Positions 34,206-43,269 of a DNA stretch of 64,000 bases are shown here, piece after piece (the stretch's first letter is position 1; each line of letters opens with the position of its first letter). Below the pieces are notes generated by a model. The model was not told the DNA's origin. It did no database searches and saw only the letters and a list, made by a program, of their open reading frames with translations. Source of the DNA: QHXW01 sp963847515 (lineage in GTDB: Bacteria; Acidobacteriota; Terriglobia; Bryobacterales; Bryobacteraceae); the NCBI GenBank assembly GCA_963847515.1, contig CAWKAA010000007.1, forward strand, positions 620,001 to 684,000. The letters are read 5' to 3'. The position numbers and the translations under genes are program-made.

Positions 34206-35675
34206 CTTCAGAATGAGGTGTTGCCACTCCCACCCACGAAGATCGCGAGGACACATCAACAGGCGCCTTCTCGCCTCGACAATTTTGTTCGTCCGCAGGT
34301 CCAGGTCTGCGGCGCTCAAATTGGCTTCATAGCTCTGGCTCTCGGCTTGCTTCCGTGCGGATTGAGCCTCGATGTAGAGCACGGTGCTCACAACAACTGC
34401 GCACACCAGAACCAGCAGGGTGGTCGTCGCAACCAGCACCCCACCTCGATGGCGTCGAACAAACTTACCCGCTCGGTAGCGCAGTGTATCGCGTTGAGCC
34501 ACGACCGGGAGACCGTGCAGATGCCGCCGAAGATCCTCCTTGAACTGCTCGATTGAGCTGTATCTCCGCTGTGGCTCTTCGCGCAACGCGTGCAGCAGAA
34601 TGTGGTCCAGATCCCCACTGAGCCGCCGCTTCAGCCGCTCGGGCTTGCCCTCGCGTACCTGGCTCACCTGTTCGGGCGTAATCTGGGGCGGATCCTGATC
34701 TTTCCCCGCACCTTCCTCGTTCTCGCTCACCACGCTGCTGGGGCGTGTAGGCTCTTCTTCACAGATCACCTTCGCTATCTCGTGCAGCACCCGGCTCTTC
34801 AGACGATAGGGGCGATGGCCGGTGAGCAACTCATATAGGACCACCCCGAGTGTGTAGATGTCGGATGCGGTCGTAATCGCCTCGCCTTTGATCTGTTCCG
34901 GACTGGCATACTCCGGCGTCATCACCAGCAGCCCTTGTAAGGTCATACAAGCCGTGATGCCGTCTTCGGTCGGGCGCAGCAGCTTAGCAATGCCGAAGTC
35001 CAGCAGCTTGACTGTGCGGTCTTTCGTGACCAGGATGTTGCCTGGTTTCAGATCCCGGTGCACGACCAGGTTCTGATGAGCATACTGGATCGCCTCGCAA
35101 ACCGATTGGAATAGGTTTAGACGCTCAGTGACATTCAGCTTGTGCTCATCACAGTACTCGTGAATGGGCGTCGCCTCAACGTACTCCATGACAAAGTAGG
35201 GTAGGCCCTGAGGCGTACTGCCGCCGTCTAACAAGCGCGCAATGTGAGGATGATCGAGAGACGCCAGGATTTCACGTTCCTGCTGAAAGCGCTGGGCGAT
35301 CTCCGGGCTTCCCAGGCCTGGACGGATCACTTTGAAGGCGACTTCCTTGCGGAACACTTTATCAACGCGCGTGGCGCGATAAACAACTCCCATGCCGCCG
35401 GAGCCGATCCGTTCGTGGATCAGGTAGGCCCCGATGCGGCGCCCTTGTAGATTACTGGAGAGATCCGGCGCAATCGGGGGTCCGACGGCCACCACGGCAG
35501 GTAGATCGATCGGACTCTCCAGTTGAGCATCGGCGATCAGCATGCGTTGCACTTCCGCCCGCAACTCACGATCTTCCGCGCAGGCCTGTTCCAAGAAAGC
35601 GGTGCGCTGTTCTGGCGGTCGTTCCAGGGTTTGTTCAAATAGGTTCCGGATCTGCTGAAAGCGCTCGGGGGTCAT
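34182..35675 (-). CDS. Membrane Ser/Thr protein kinase, C-terminal half cut off by IS481
   Basis: 497 aa from ATG 35675. The first 60 residues are identical to those of the kinase at 27125. It has the Gly loop GSGGMGVV, Lys115, HRDLKPGN (Asp208), DFG (226-228), a juxtamembrane Arg stretch and a membrane helix (LLVLVCAVVVSTVLYI). After WEWQHLILK the native sequence stops and a few IS-encoded residues lead to a stop. The kinase and membrane parts are complete, but the WD40 sensor has been separated. It is divergent from an ECF sigma factor gene, a common pairing in Acidobacteriota. Confidence 0.9.
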   Translation of the reverse strand: MTPERFQQIRNLFEQTLERPPEQRTAFLEQACAEDRELRAEVQRMLIADAQLESPIDLPAVVAVGPPIAPDLSSNLQGRRIGAYLIHERIGSGGMGVVYRATRVDKVFRKEVAFKVIRPGLGSPEIAQRFQQEREILASLDHPHIARLLDGGSTPQGLPYFVMEYVEATPIHEYCDEHKLNVTERLNLFQSVCEAIQYAHQNLVVHRDLKPGNILVTKDRTVKLLDFGIAKLLRPTEDGITACMTLQGLLVMTPEYASPEQIKGEAITTASDIYTLGVVLYELLTGHRPYRLKSRVLHEIAKVICEEEPTRPSSVVSENEEGAGKDQDPPQITPEQVSQVREGKPERLKRRLSGDLDHILLHALREEPQRRYSSIEQFKEDLRRHLHGLPVVAQRDTLRYRAGKFVRRHRGGVLVATTTLLVLVCAVVVSTVLYIEAQSARKQAESQSYEANLSAADLDLRTNKIVEARRRLLMCPRDLRGWEWQHLILKCTNLNLI

Positions 35676-35798
35676 GATCAAATGTGCTCCCAGGGCGGCG
35701 TAGCCGTGGGGTCATGCTAACGCTGCTGTCCCCGTTTGTCCAGGGCAATTCGCCGCTATTCCGATAGCGTAAATACAGCTTGAATCGTATCGTCAGCC
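35501..35798 (-). repeat. Inverted duplicate of kinase leader and N-terminus (intact copy)
   Basis: Intact counterpart of 25446-25511 plus 27058-27299. It shows the arrangement before IS insertion and serves both the kinase and, in the other direction, the sigma factor. Confidence 0.85.
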
Positions 35799-35857
35799 CT
35801 GCAGGTGTCTGGGCGCTACAATAGGCGACCGAGTGCTCCCGAAAGGAGAAGCCCGCC
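35676..35857. promoter_or_regulatory. Divergent promoter region, kinase and ECF sigma factor
   Basis: Short 180-bp gap between divergent genes. AAAGGAG lies before the sigma factor start. No confident -35/-10 pair can be picked by eye. Confidence 0.4.
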
Positions 35858-36445
35858 ATGCCGCCGGACTCCGACCAGGTCACTACCTTGTTACTAGATT
35901 GGCGCCAAGGCAATGCAGCGGCCCGAGATCAGCTCCTGGCGGTGGTATATAACGAGTTGCGCCGGCTGGCCTCGCACTACTTGCGGCCAGAGCGACGGGA
36001 TCACACCCTGCAGCCCACGGCGCTTGTACACGAGCTTTACTTACGACTATTTGCCAAGGCGGAGACCATCACCTGGCAGAACCGGGCGCACTTCTTTGCC
36101 GTTGCTGCCCAGACACTGCGGCGTATCCTGGTCGACCATGCCCGGGCGCACCGGGCCGAGAAGCGGGGCGGCACACAAGTCAAGCTGTCGTTGACAGCCG
36201 CCCAAGGCTGGGCCGAGGAGCGGGTGGAGGATCTTGTTGCTCTCGATGAGGCACTCGACCGGCTGGCACAACTCGAGCCCCGCGCCGCGCAGGTTGTCGA
36301 ACTCCGCTTCTTTGGTGGGTTGCAAGAAGACGAGGTTGCCGAAGTGCTAGAGGTCTCCCCAATTACGGTCAAGCGCGACTGGAAGGTAGCCCGTGCTTGG
36401 CTCCTGAGTCAGTTGCTTTCTTCCAACCAGCCGAGACGCGAATAG
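35858..36445 (+). CDS. ECF-type RNA polymerase sigma factor
   Basis: 195 aa from ATG 35858 behind AAAGGAG. It is of the acidobacterial/planctomycete ECF class: region 2 around DHTLQPTALVHELYLRL, and region 4 with LEPRAAQVVELRFFGGLQED and an HTH (VAEVLEVSPITVKRDW). No anti-sigma factor is adjacent; in this class the neighbouring Ser/Thr kinase is thought to be the signal input. It would direct transcription of an unknown regulon. Confidence 0.9.
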   Translation: MPPDSDQVTTLLLDWRQGNAAARDQLLAVVYNELRRLASHYLRPERRDHTLQPTALVHELYLRLFAKAETITWQNRAHFFAVAAQTLRRILVDHARAHRAEKRGGTQVKLSLTAAQGWAEERVEDLVALDEALDRLAQLEPRAAQVVELRFFGGLQEDEVAEVLEVSPITVKRDWKVARAWLLSQLLSSNQPRRE

Positions 36446-36547
36446 TCCGCTACGCCCGTCGTTATATCTCCACCTGCCGAATTTGTTTGCCAGCACGGAT
36501 GATACACCGTGCCCACGGGTGCCGCTTTATTCAATGTGAGGACAAAA

Positions 36548-36658
36548 ATGACTGCCAAAAAAGATCCGCAGCAGTGGCGATACGACCTAGCCCTCGAGTG
36601 CGGTGCTCAGCAATGTTTCGTAAGGTGCCGTAATCGCGCTTCACACAGCGATGAGTAG
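36548..36658 (+). CDS. Possible 36-aa small protein
   Basis: ATG 36548 has GAGG upstream and encodes a charged peptide with two Cys-containing turns (ALECGAQQCFVRCRNR). It ends inside the leader of the next gene. No family is recognised; it could be chance. Confidence 0.25.
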   Translation: MTAKKDPQQWRYDLALECGAQQCFVRCRNRASHSDE

Positions 36659-36671
36659 AAAGGAATTGATT

Positions 36672-38840
36672 ATGTTAAATGTGTCTCGGAGCCTCAATGG
36701 AATTTGGAAACGATCGAATTGCGTAGAAAACGGCAAGAAGCGCCAAGAAACGCCTCGCATCAGAAACGGAATTGGCCGCCCGCGCGGCCTCGTGGTTTTA
36801 CTCGCTGTTGCGGCGATGGTCGCCTTACCCGCGCTAGGCCAGGACCCAGTCAGTTGGGGCGCAAGCGCAATTTCAGGAAGCCATGCTGATCAAATACGCA
36901 TCGTAAACTTGCACCCGGACTCGAAGCGCCCGGGCCGGAAAGCAAGAGCGATTGACCGCGAAGGTGTAGTCTCGCAGCCAGACATCGATCACGGCAACAA
37001 GCCCGCCCAAGCGACTCCAGTAGATTTCGTTCTCGATGGAAGCCAGGTTGTGGCGCGCTACGGCGTGAATGGCGATGCCAACAATGGCGATTCGGTCTCA
37101 TCGCACGGAGGACCGATCGTCGTGAGCAACGATGTGCAGTTGATCTTTTGGGGAAACTGGTGGAAGTCAGCTAGCAACCCCGGTACAGGCGATGTGATCG
37201 GAATGGTGCAGGACGTGCTCGGCGGTCCTTATCTCTCCGAGTTGACACAGTACGGCTTCCTGAACCTGAGCGTGAGGAAGCCGATTCTGGTTGCATCGGA
37301 TCCACCAAGCAGCTTTAACTCCGGCGATGTAGACAATCTGGTTTGGGACCTGATCGATCAAGGCACATTTTCAGAACCAGATGACGGATCCAGATTCGTT
37401 TACATCGTCTTCATGCCCACGATGGCAACATCCGACAGTAGTGCACGGGGAGCTCACGGCGATGCCACTGATTACGATTTCCCGTTCGATGTTGATCACG
37501 CCTGGGTTGGCTGGGTCAGCGGCGGGGATCTGGCTTATATCACTGACGTCTTTACCCACGAACTGGTGGAATCCATAACCGATCCAGAGCCGGATAATGC
37601 GGCGTGGCAGATGAATCGTACGATCAATGGAGGCAATGAAATCGGAGACGCCTGCAATAATACAGCCGATTTTCTGAACGGTCTATTCGTCCAGGCCTAT
37701 TGGTCGCAGAAACAACGTGCCTGTGCCATTCCGTTCGGGACGAGATCGCAGCTTGACGTCAAGGAACTGCGGCTGCAAGGGAGTTGGATTCAGGCGGACC
37801 TGTCGGCGATCATCAGCGACAAACCACCGGCGTTTCCCGCAGTGGGTAATCCGTTTGCTTATGTCACCCCGGACCGTATACCGCGGATTATATACCGGGG
37901 TCTGGATAATCACATCCATGAGCTCCGCCGGCTGCTGGGGAGTTGGATTCAGACGGACCTCTCAGCGATCGTCAGCGACAACCCGCCGGCCTCTCCCGCC
38001 GCGGGCGATCCGTTTGCCTACGTCACTCCGGACGGCATAGCACGGGTTGTATACCGGGGTCTCGATAATCACATCCATGAGCTCCGGCTGCAGGGGAGTT
38101 GGTTTCAGGCGGACCTTTCTACGGTCGTCAGCGACAACCCGCCGGCCTCACCCGCCGCGGGCGATCCGTTTGCCTACGTCACCCCGGACGGCATAGCACG
38201 GGTTGTTTACCGGAGTCTGGATAATCACATCCATGAGCTCCGGCTGCAGGGGAGTTGGTTTCAGGCGGACCTCTCAGCGATCGTCAGTGACAACCCGCCG
38301 GCCTCTCCCGCCGCGGGCGATCCGTTTGCCTACGTTACCCCGGACCGCATAGCACGGGTTGTATACCGGGGTCTGGATAATCACATCCATGAGATCCGGC
38401 TGCAGGGGAGTTGGTTTCAGGCGGACCTTTCGACGGTCGTCAGCGACAACCCGCCGGCCTCTCCCGCCGCCGGCGATCCATTTGCCTACGTCACCCCGGA
38501 CGGCATAGCACGGGTTGTATACCGGGGTCTGGATAATCACATCCATGAGATCCGGCTGCAGGGGAGTTGGTTTCAGGCGGACCTCTCAGCGATCGTCAGT
38601 GACAACCCGCCGGCGTCTCCCGCCGCGGGCGATCCGTTTGCCTACGTCACCCCGGACGGCATAGCACGGGTTGTATACCGGGGTCTGGATAATCACATCC
38701 ATGAGATCCGGCTGCAGGGGAGTTGGTTTCAGGCGGACCTCTCAGCGATCGTCAGTGACAACCCGCCGGCGTCTCCCGCCGCGGGCGATCCGTTTGCCTA
38801 TGTCACCCCGGACGGCATAGCACGGGTTGTTTATCGTTAG
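36672..38840 (+). CDS. Secreted protein: metalloprotease-like domain plus seven lectin-like repeats
   Basis: About 722 aa from ATG 36672, with AAAGGA eight bases upstream. After a long charged leader there is a signal-type helix (GLVVLLAVAAMVALPALG). The N-terminal domain (about 110-360) has FTHELVESITDPEP and GNEIGDACN, a pattern of a small group of secreted peptidase-like proteins. From about residue 370, seven copies of a 52-residue unit (GSWFQADLS, VSDNPPASPAAGDPFAY, RVVYRGLDNHIHE) follow. They resemble blades of fucose-binding or tectonin-type propellers; the last copy is cut short at VVYR. It may bind sugars on a target surface and cut protein there; both are inferences. Confidence 0.78.
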   Translation: MLNVSRSLNGIWKRSNCVENGKKRQETPRIRNGIGRPRGLVVLLAVAAMVALPALGQDPVSWGASAISGSHADQIRIVNLHPDSKRPGRKARAIDREGVVSQPDIDHGNKPAQATPVDFVLDGSQVVARYGVNGDANNGDSVSSHGGPIVVSNDVQLIFWGNWWKSASNPGTGDVIGMVQDVLGGPYLSELTQYGFLNLSVRKPILVASDPPSSFNSGDVDNLVWDLIDQGTFSEPDDGSRFVYIVFMPTMATSDSSARGAHGDATDYDFPFDVDHAWVGWVSGGDLAYITDVFTHELVESITDPEPDNAAWQMNRTINGGNEIGDACNNTADFLNGLFVQAYWSQKQRACAIPFGTRSQLDVKELRLQGSWIQADLSAIISDKPPAFPAVGNPFAYVTPDRIPRIIYRGLDNHIHELRRLLGSWIQTDLSAIVSDNPPASPAAGDPFAYVTPDGIARVVYRGLDNHIHELRLQGSWFQADLSTVVSDNPPASPAAGDPFAYVTPDGIARVVYRSLDNHIHELRLQGSWFQADLSAIVSDNPPASPAAGDPFAYVTPDRIARVVYRGLDNHIHEIRLQGSWFQADLSTVVSDNPPASPAAGDPFAYVTPDGIARVVYRGLDNHIHEIRLQGSWFQADLSAIVSDNPPASPAAGDPFAYVTPDGIARVVYRGLDNHIHEIRLQGSWFQADLSAIVSDNPPASPAAGDPFAYVTPDGIARVVYR
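37781..38840 (+). repeat. Seven tandem 156-bp coding repeats
   Basis: Units begin at 37781, 37940, 38096, 38252, 38408, 38564 and 38720. The first spacing is 159 bp, the rest 156 bp. Units 3-7 are nearly identical in DNA, which points to recent expansion or gene conversion. The final unit stops after 40 codons. Confidence 0.88.
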
Positions 38841-38868
38841 CCCGGATTTCTCACGAGTATCCGGCAAA

Positions 38869-38931
38869 GAGCCGCCTTCTCTGGCCAAGCATGCTTGCTA
38901 TAGCAAGTTTCGGCAAAGGGAAAGGCGGCTC
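38869..38931. repeat. Inverted repeat, possible transposon end relic or terminator
   Basis: GAGCCGCCTT (38869-38878) and AAGGCGGCTC (38922-38931) are perfect inverted copies about 43 bases apart, with an inner palindrome around 38897. It follows the repeat protein stop by about 30 bases. It may serve as a transcription stop or be a relic of a mobile element end. Confidence 0.45.
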
Positions 38932-39049
38932 GTGTCGTTAGTTAAAGGGTGTAACGAAGGATCTGTCGCAAACGTGCTGAGTACACTCTGTTAGGGTGAA
39001 CCAGTGAAGAACAAGCGGCCAGCCCTGTTTTTTCGGGTCGCCGAATGAT

Positions 39050-39135
39050 TCCTTGTCGATCCCGAGTCCGAAGAAGCCTTCAAGGCCAAGTATTCCGGCA
39101 CGGTGGTGCTCCAGTCGGTGATAGATGCTACCGCT
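39050..39135 (+). pseudogene. Shard of a TonB-type energy transducer C-terminus
   Basis: One plus-strand frame reads DPESEEAFKAKYSGTVVLQ then SVIDAT, the start of the TonB C-terminal beta-alpha-beta domain. About 28 residues survive. Confidence 0.5.
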
Positions 39136-39253
39136 CATTGGGGATGGCCCGCATCGCTGATTGGCCCTAGTCGAAAAAGTGGGCGTCTGTCGCCCGCATC
39201 CCAGATTCTAGACCCTCTCGGGGAATGCTCGACGATGGACACCCGCGCGGCCT

Positions 39254-39499
39254 ATGCCGGAACCTAATCGCTCCACATGCCGGGAAGCCGAGCGTCTATT
39301 TGCGGAGTTGAGGACTGCCCTGAAGAGGGTCGTGGAGATTCAGAGTTGCCAAATCGCGGCGCTCAAATTAGGGGGCCGCAGAGTCTCAGGGTTTGACCAA
39401 GAAATCCGCGTCGCGCTGCGGTCTTGGCAGCATACTCGCCAAGCTTACGTGCAGCACGTATTAGATCACGGGTGCAGTTCTAGCGATGATCTGATTTGA
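39254..39499 (+). CDS. Small conserved helical protein
   Basis: 81 aa from ATG 39254. Two long helices are predicted (REAERLFAELRTALKRVVEI and DQEIRVALRSWQHTRQAYV). The pattern is familiar from small acidobacterial hypothetical proteins, but no function is known to me. No strong ribosome site is visible. Confidence 0.5.
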   Translation: MPEPNRSTCREAERLFAELRTALKRVVEIQSCQIAALKLGGRRVSGFDQEIRVALRSWQHTRQAYVQHVLDHGCSSSDDLI

Positions 39500-39569
39500 T
39501 TCGGGTGGTCCGACTGTTTCAAGACAATCAAAAGAGCCGGAAGTTCGCACCACTTCCGACGTGAAAGCC

Positions 39570-39797
39570 CTATCCCGCCGCATTAGCCAGAAGAGTGCTG
39601 CAGCATCTCGGACAAATCGGCTGGCCATTGTAGTACAACTGTGTCTCCGCTCCGCACGATGCGCAGCGTTCCATGACTCTGGGAATGGCATTTTCTCCCC
39701 GGTAATTTGTTCCCGGATTTTTGCTACTACAGTTCGACGCTGCCTCCGCGGGGGCGATTGCACTTGTGATGAATTCATCGAAACCATAAGGATTCAT
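39570..39797 (-). CDS. Small zinc-ribbon protein
   Basis: About 75 aa from ATG 39797 with a perfect AGGAGG eleven bases upstream. The C-terminus has CASCGAET followed by ICPRCCS, a four-Cys zinc ribbon. The first 45 residues look odd; in the neighbouring frame KIREQITGEKMPFPES is more protein-like, so a frameshift inside the gene is possible. It probably binds zinc and perhaps nucleic acid. Confidence 0.5.
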   Translation of the reverse strand: MNPYGFDEFITSAIAPAEAASNCSSKNPGTNYRGENAIPRVMERCASCGAETQLYYNGQPICPRCCSTLLANAAG

Positions 39798-39809
39798 GAC
39801 GGTTTTCAC

Positions 39810-40363
39810 CTCCTGACAAGATCTGGCATGTCCAACTTACACGTAGGAGGGAAGCAAAGATTATTCCTATGTGCGTTGGAAAACAAAGAAACGCTCGGCC
39901 TATTTGACAACGCCCTAGTGCAGGCGCAGAATCATTTTCGGGAAGCATGGGAGGACTTCCCGAGTTGTTTGCCGCTGGTGCGGCAGGAGGTGACATATCG
40001 AACCTGACCAGCATGAGGGCGGTTGCGCCTGATTCCCGAAGGCAAGCACTAAGAAGACTAACGAACGATCAGATTGGCGTGCGTGGATGAAAATGCCGCC
40101 GCGCAAATAGCGCTTTTAAGCTGCTCTGCAGCGACGGTCTTTGAGTCTTTGAGGGAAGAAGAGGTGAGCCGCCCTTTTTCAATTTTTTTTCGCCTTAAAG
40201 GATATTGTGCCTACAAAAAAACCAAAAGTACGAGACGAGGGCCGCGCGCGGCAGTGAGCAGATTATTGTCTAACGGTGCGCCAGTTTGGCGGAGAAAAAG
40301 AGTGAGTTTCTCCCAGTGCTTCTGCATATAAGTGATGGCCTGACCGAGACCGGAGTTCGTGCC
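39810..40363. other. No recognisable gene
   Basis: Only short frames without family resemblance on either strand. A T-rich run occurs near 40180-40190. Confidence 0.4.
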
Positions 40364-40675
40364 CTATTTCAATAGCGCGATCATGCTGGCTGAAGTCTCG
40401 TCGTACTTCTTGGTTCCCATCCGCCCTGATCGCAAGTCCTGCCAAATCGTTTCGATCCAGGCGCCGGCGCGCGCGCCACGGACCGCCTCTTTGACTTGCT
40501 CGGGGCCGCCGAGATCGATCCGCGCCTTACGGCGGGCTTGTTCGGGGCTCATTCCTCGCGACATGTTTTCCTCCTCAAGCAACTCGAGAGAGGTGCGGAC
40601 CTCAAGGTCGAGTTCGCTCTCGACGTGTTCGCGCCTCAGCAGATTTCGGAACAAACTTCGGACAGAGTCCAACAT
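40364..40675 (-). pseudogene. N-terminal shard of a PadR-linked ADOP permease
   Basis: Starts at ATG 40675 close behind the PadR gene and encodes the prefix domain of ADOP permeases (LFRNLLRREHVESELDLEV, RRKARIDLGGPEQVKE, then WQDLRSG). It should continue into about 750 residues of transporter, but the frame changes to an unrelated tail and stops at 40364. The rest of the permease is missing. Confidence 0.75.
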
Positions 40676-40680
40676 GATGG

Positions 40681-41016
40681 TCAGAGTTCAGCGCCGAGGG
40701 CCCGGTTGATTGCCAGCGAGGCCCGTCCCCAGCGCGCGGTTTCCTTCTCGAGTTGGCGCCGGCCTGCCGGCGAGAGCCGATAGAACTTGGCGCGACGCCC
40801 GGTATCGGTTTCACCCCAATCGGAGGAAACCCATCCCGCTTCCTCCATTCGGTGCAACGCTGGAAACAGCGATCCGGCCTTGACCGAAAACGTTCCCCGC
40901 GTCACTTGCTCGATGCGTCGCGCGATCCCCACCCCGTGGAGCGACGCCAACGCCAAGGTGTTCAGAATCAGCATGTCGAGGGTTCCTTGCAGGAGCTCCG
41001 TCGAGTGTTCGGCCAT
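40681..41016 (-). CDS. PadR-family transcriptional regulator
   Basis: About 111 aa from ATG 41016. It contains a winged helix (LLQGTLDMLILNTLAL, FSVKAGSLFPALHRMEEAGW, KFYRLSPAGRRQLEKE), the standard short PadR form. It would bind DNA as a dimer and repress its own operon until a ligand is present. It is followed within six bases by the remnant of its usual partner, an ADOP permease. A perfect inverted repeat just upstream is a good operator candidate. Confidence 0.9.
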   Translation of the reverse strand: MAEHSTELLQGTLDMLILNTLALASLHGVGIARRIEQVTRGTFSVKAGSLFPALHRMEEAGWVSSDWGETDTGRRAKFYRLSPAGRRQLEKETARWGRASLAINRALGAEL

Positions 41017-41021
41017 GCCAA

Positions 41022-41038
41022 ATATAGACGATCTATAT
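41022..41038. promoter_or_regulatory. Candidate PadR operator
   Basis: ATATAGA, three bases, then TCTATAT: a perfect 7+3+7 inverted repeat five bases upstream of the PadR start codon, with an AT-rich core typical of PadR binding sites. It sits where a ribosome site would be; none is seen, so the mRNA may be leaderless. Confidence 0.6.
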
Positions 41039-41339
41039 CGAAAACGGTTAGGTAGCTCGCCGGGAAGATTCGAGGCGAATCTGTTACGAACGGCTTTGCC
41101 AGCTTCGCTTCTGCAGCATACGCCACCCCCACCACAGTCTGGTCCGAAGGCCGTTATCGATTCGCCTTGGCGCCGAGTTTGAATTCGATAACGGGTACGT
41201 CGCGTAGCGGTTTACGGAACGGTTTTTGGACTATATTCGGACGCTTCGGCCGGATCGCGCCACTCGTAGAAAGGCCCGCCACCGCTGTCATATAGGTACC
41301 TCCGTCCGGAATGCCGACCATCCTCCCGCAATCCTGTGG

Positions 41340-41714
41340 ATGAGCGCATTGGCCTGTTCGCAACAGTTGACAGTTCGCGCAATCCAGGCCCAGCTAACGA
41401 GCGACACCGTCGCGCTGGACCGCCTATGGGCCGATGACCACGTCTTTACGAATCCTTTGGGTGTGGTACAGACCAAGGCCCAGCGTCTTGCTGAGATGAA
41501 GTCGGGCGGTCGTAAGCTCGAGTCTTTCACCGTCGCTGACGTTCAGGTGCGCGCCTATGGCGATACGGCAGTAGTGACGAGCCGTGCGACGCTAAAAGGC
41601 CATCGGCAAGGTCAAGACATCAGCGGTCAATATCGAGGCATCGACGTGTATGTGAAGAAACAGGGACAGTGGCAAGTGGTGGCCGCGCAAGCCACTCGTA
41701 TCGCTCAGCCATAA
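41340..41714 (+). CDS. NTF2-like (DUF4440) protein, N-terminus possibly lost
   Basis: 124 aa from ATG 41340. The core of a DUF4440 domain is present: ALDRLWADDHVFTNPLG, AYGDTAVVTSRATLKG and GQWQVVAAQATRI. The first helix and the usual signal peptide are missing or scrambled, and upstream sequence does not match, so it may be a truncated gene. Function unknown; relatives are small-molecule binding or isomerase-like proteins. From 41039 to 41339 no other gene is seen. Confidence 0.6.
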   Translation: MSALACSQQLTVRAIQAQLTSDTVALDRLWADDHVFTNPLGVVQTKAQRLAEMKSGGRKLESFTVADVQVRAYGDTAVVTSRATLKGHRQGQDISGQYRGIDVYVKKQGQWQVVAAQATRIAQP

Positions 41715-42149
41715 CACAACGATCGCCCTGTTCGCGCCGATGGCGCGCGAGCGAGAGCACTGCGACCGCGACAAATGCGGCTGCCTGCGCAGCGCGCGGA
41801 GTGAATAGCGTGGGCGCCCGTTGGCTTTGCTACCGCTACTTGAGGCGGATCGCCCAATCATGGATAATCGCCGGTATGCGTCAGTACGATCAACTACTTG
41901 CCGACGTCGCTGGGACGATCGCGAAGCTACAAAATCACCTCAGTTCGGCGGAGCAGGCGACTGCTCGATATGGCGATTCAAATACTGGAGCGGCAATCCG
42001 ATGCGAGACCTTTCTAACCAGACAACCTTCGCGACCCGTGGATCATCTAAATGCTGGCCTGCGGGGTCAACGCGTTCACACTACTGCAAGGTGGAATCGG
42101 GAGTGAAGTATGTGGGGCGGAACTTCCTGTGTGGATTCAAGGCCGCGAA

Positions 42150-42228
42150 CCGAGCTGTCTCAGTGATCTGAATGCGCAGTTGCGTGCTTGGGTTTGGGAA
42201 GTAGCCAACCAGCGGCTTAATCGCTGCA
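42150..42228 (+). pseudogene. IS21 IstA shard
   Basis: One plus-strand frame reads LSDLNAQLRAWVWEVANQR, matching the C-terminal region of IS21-type IstA transposases, and then loses homology. No IstB gene is nearby. Between 41715 and 42149 nothing else is recognised. Confidence 0.45.
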
Positions 42229-43269
42229 ACCTTTTCCGGCTGGTAGGGATCTCGTCGTGAGACGAGCCGGGTGCAGCGATGGATCTACTGATCCGTGGCG
42301 CGTTGGCGAGTGGATTGCTGGTTATCTGGAGGATGTGATGGGCGTCCATCTCGTCGATTATCGTAACGATTGCTCATTTGTCCTGGAAGAATTCTGGTGC
42401 CCGGCACTTGCGCTTCCATGCTCGCCCGTGACTTTCTGCCACTCCCTTAAAGGGATCAACTCGACCGCAAAAACAGGAGCCCGTCGCACGGGCTTATACT
42501 TCAACTCGCCGGAGAAGGAGTGCGCAATCGCGCGTGAAACGTACAGACCACGACCCTTTGTAACGGAGGTCGCCATAGTCGTTAGGTCGATGTTCGCCGA
42601 TGATGCACATTACTGAGGCCGGCTGATTGTCTCGGGTTTCCAGATGAGTGACTTCACAACTCATGGATATAGGGCTGTTGGCATACGCCGTCGACCTCCA
42701 AATCGTCGGAATTACTTCTTGTGGACGAGCATCATCGCCGCTTCGGGAACACGTGGCCGGGATGGACAACGCGCTCGCTGACCTTCGATCTAGATGGCCT
42801 CCGATAAAGCAAAGTGCAGCTTATCTTCCAAATCCCACCAGTGATTGAAAAGGCGTGGATTGAGACACATCCACAATCGAATTTCACCGAACGGTGAGTA
42901 AATCAGGGAATTACCTGCACGGCTCGGGCCGGCGTCCAACGGCTGCACTGAGAAGGCACCCTCCGAGCCGTGCCTCCTCGGTGCACCTTCGAGTAGCGTT
43001 TCTGATCGCATTCGCAGTGCCATCGTGCGGTCTCAGCAAGCCCTCTCTTTCTCGTATACTCCACGCTCGTGTCTAGAAAATTCTGTGTGATTCTGCCACA
43101 GTGCTGTGACAAAAATCTCCGACGCGGTGCACTGTGCCCACCTGAATAGCCATGGATGAACGGGGTGACAAACTTTGGGAAAAAATCCAATCGCTCCGCA
43201 AGGAGCACTGTTCAGAGGTCGATCCAGCAACGTTTTTGGCCGTGCCCACAAGGCGAGATCGCTCGTTGA
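42229..43269. other. No recognisable gene
   Basis: About one kilobase of short, unsupported frames. Probably decayed sequence. Confidence 0.4.

Noticed and set aside
37781..38840. CRISPR-like array
   Set aside because: The 156-bp units are coding, in frame and without spacers; they are protein repeats.
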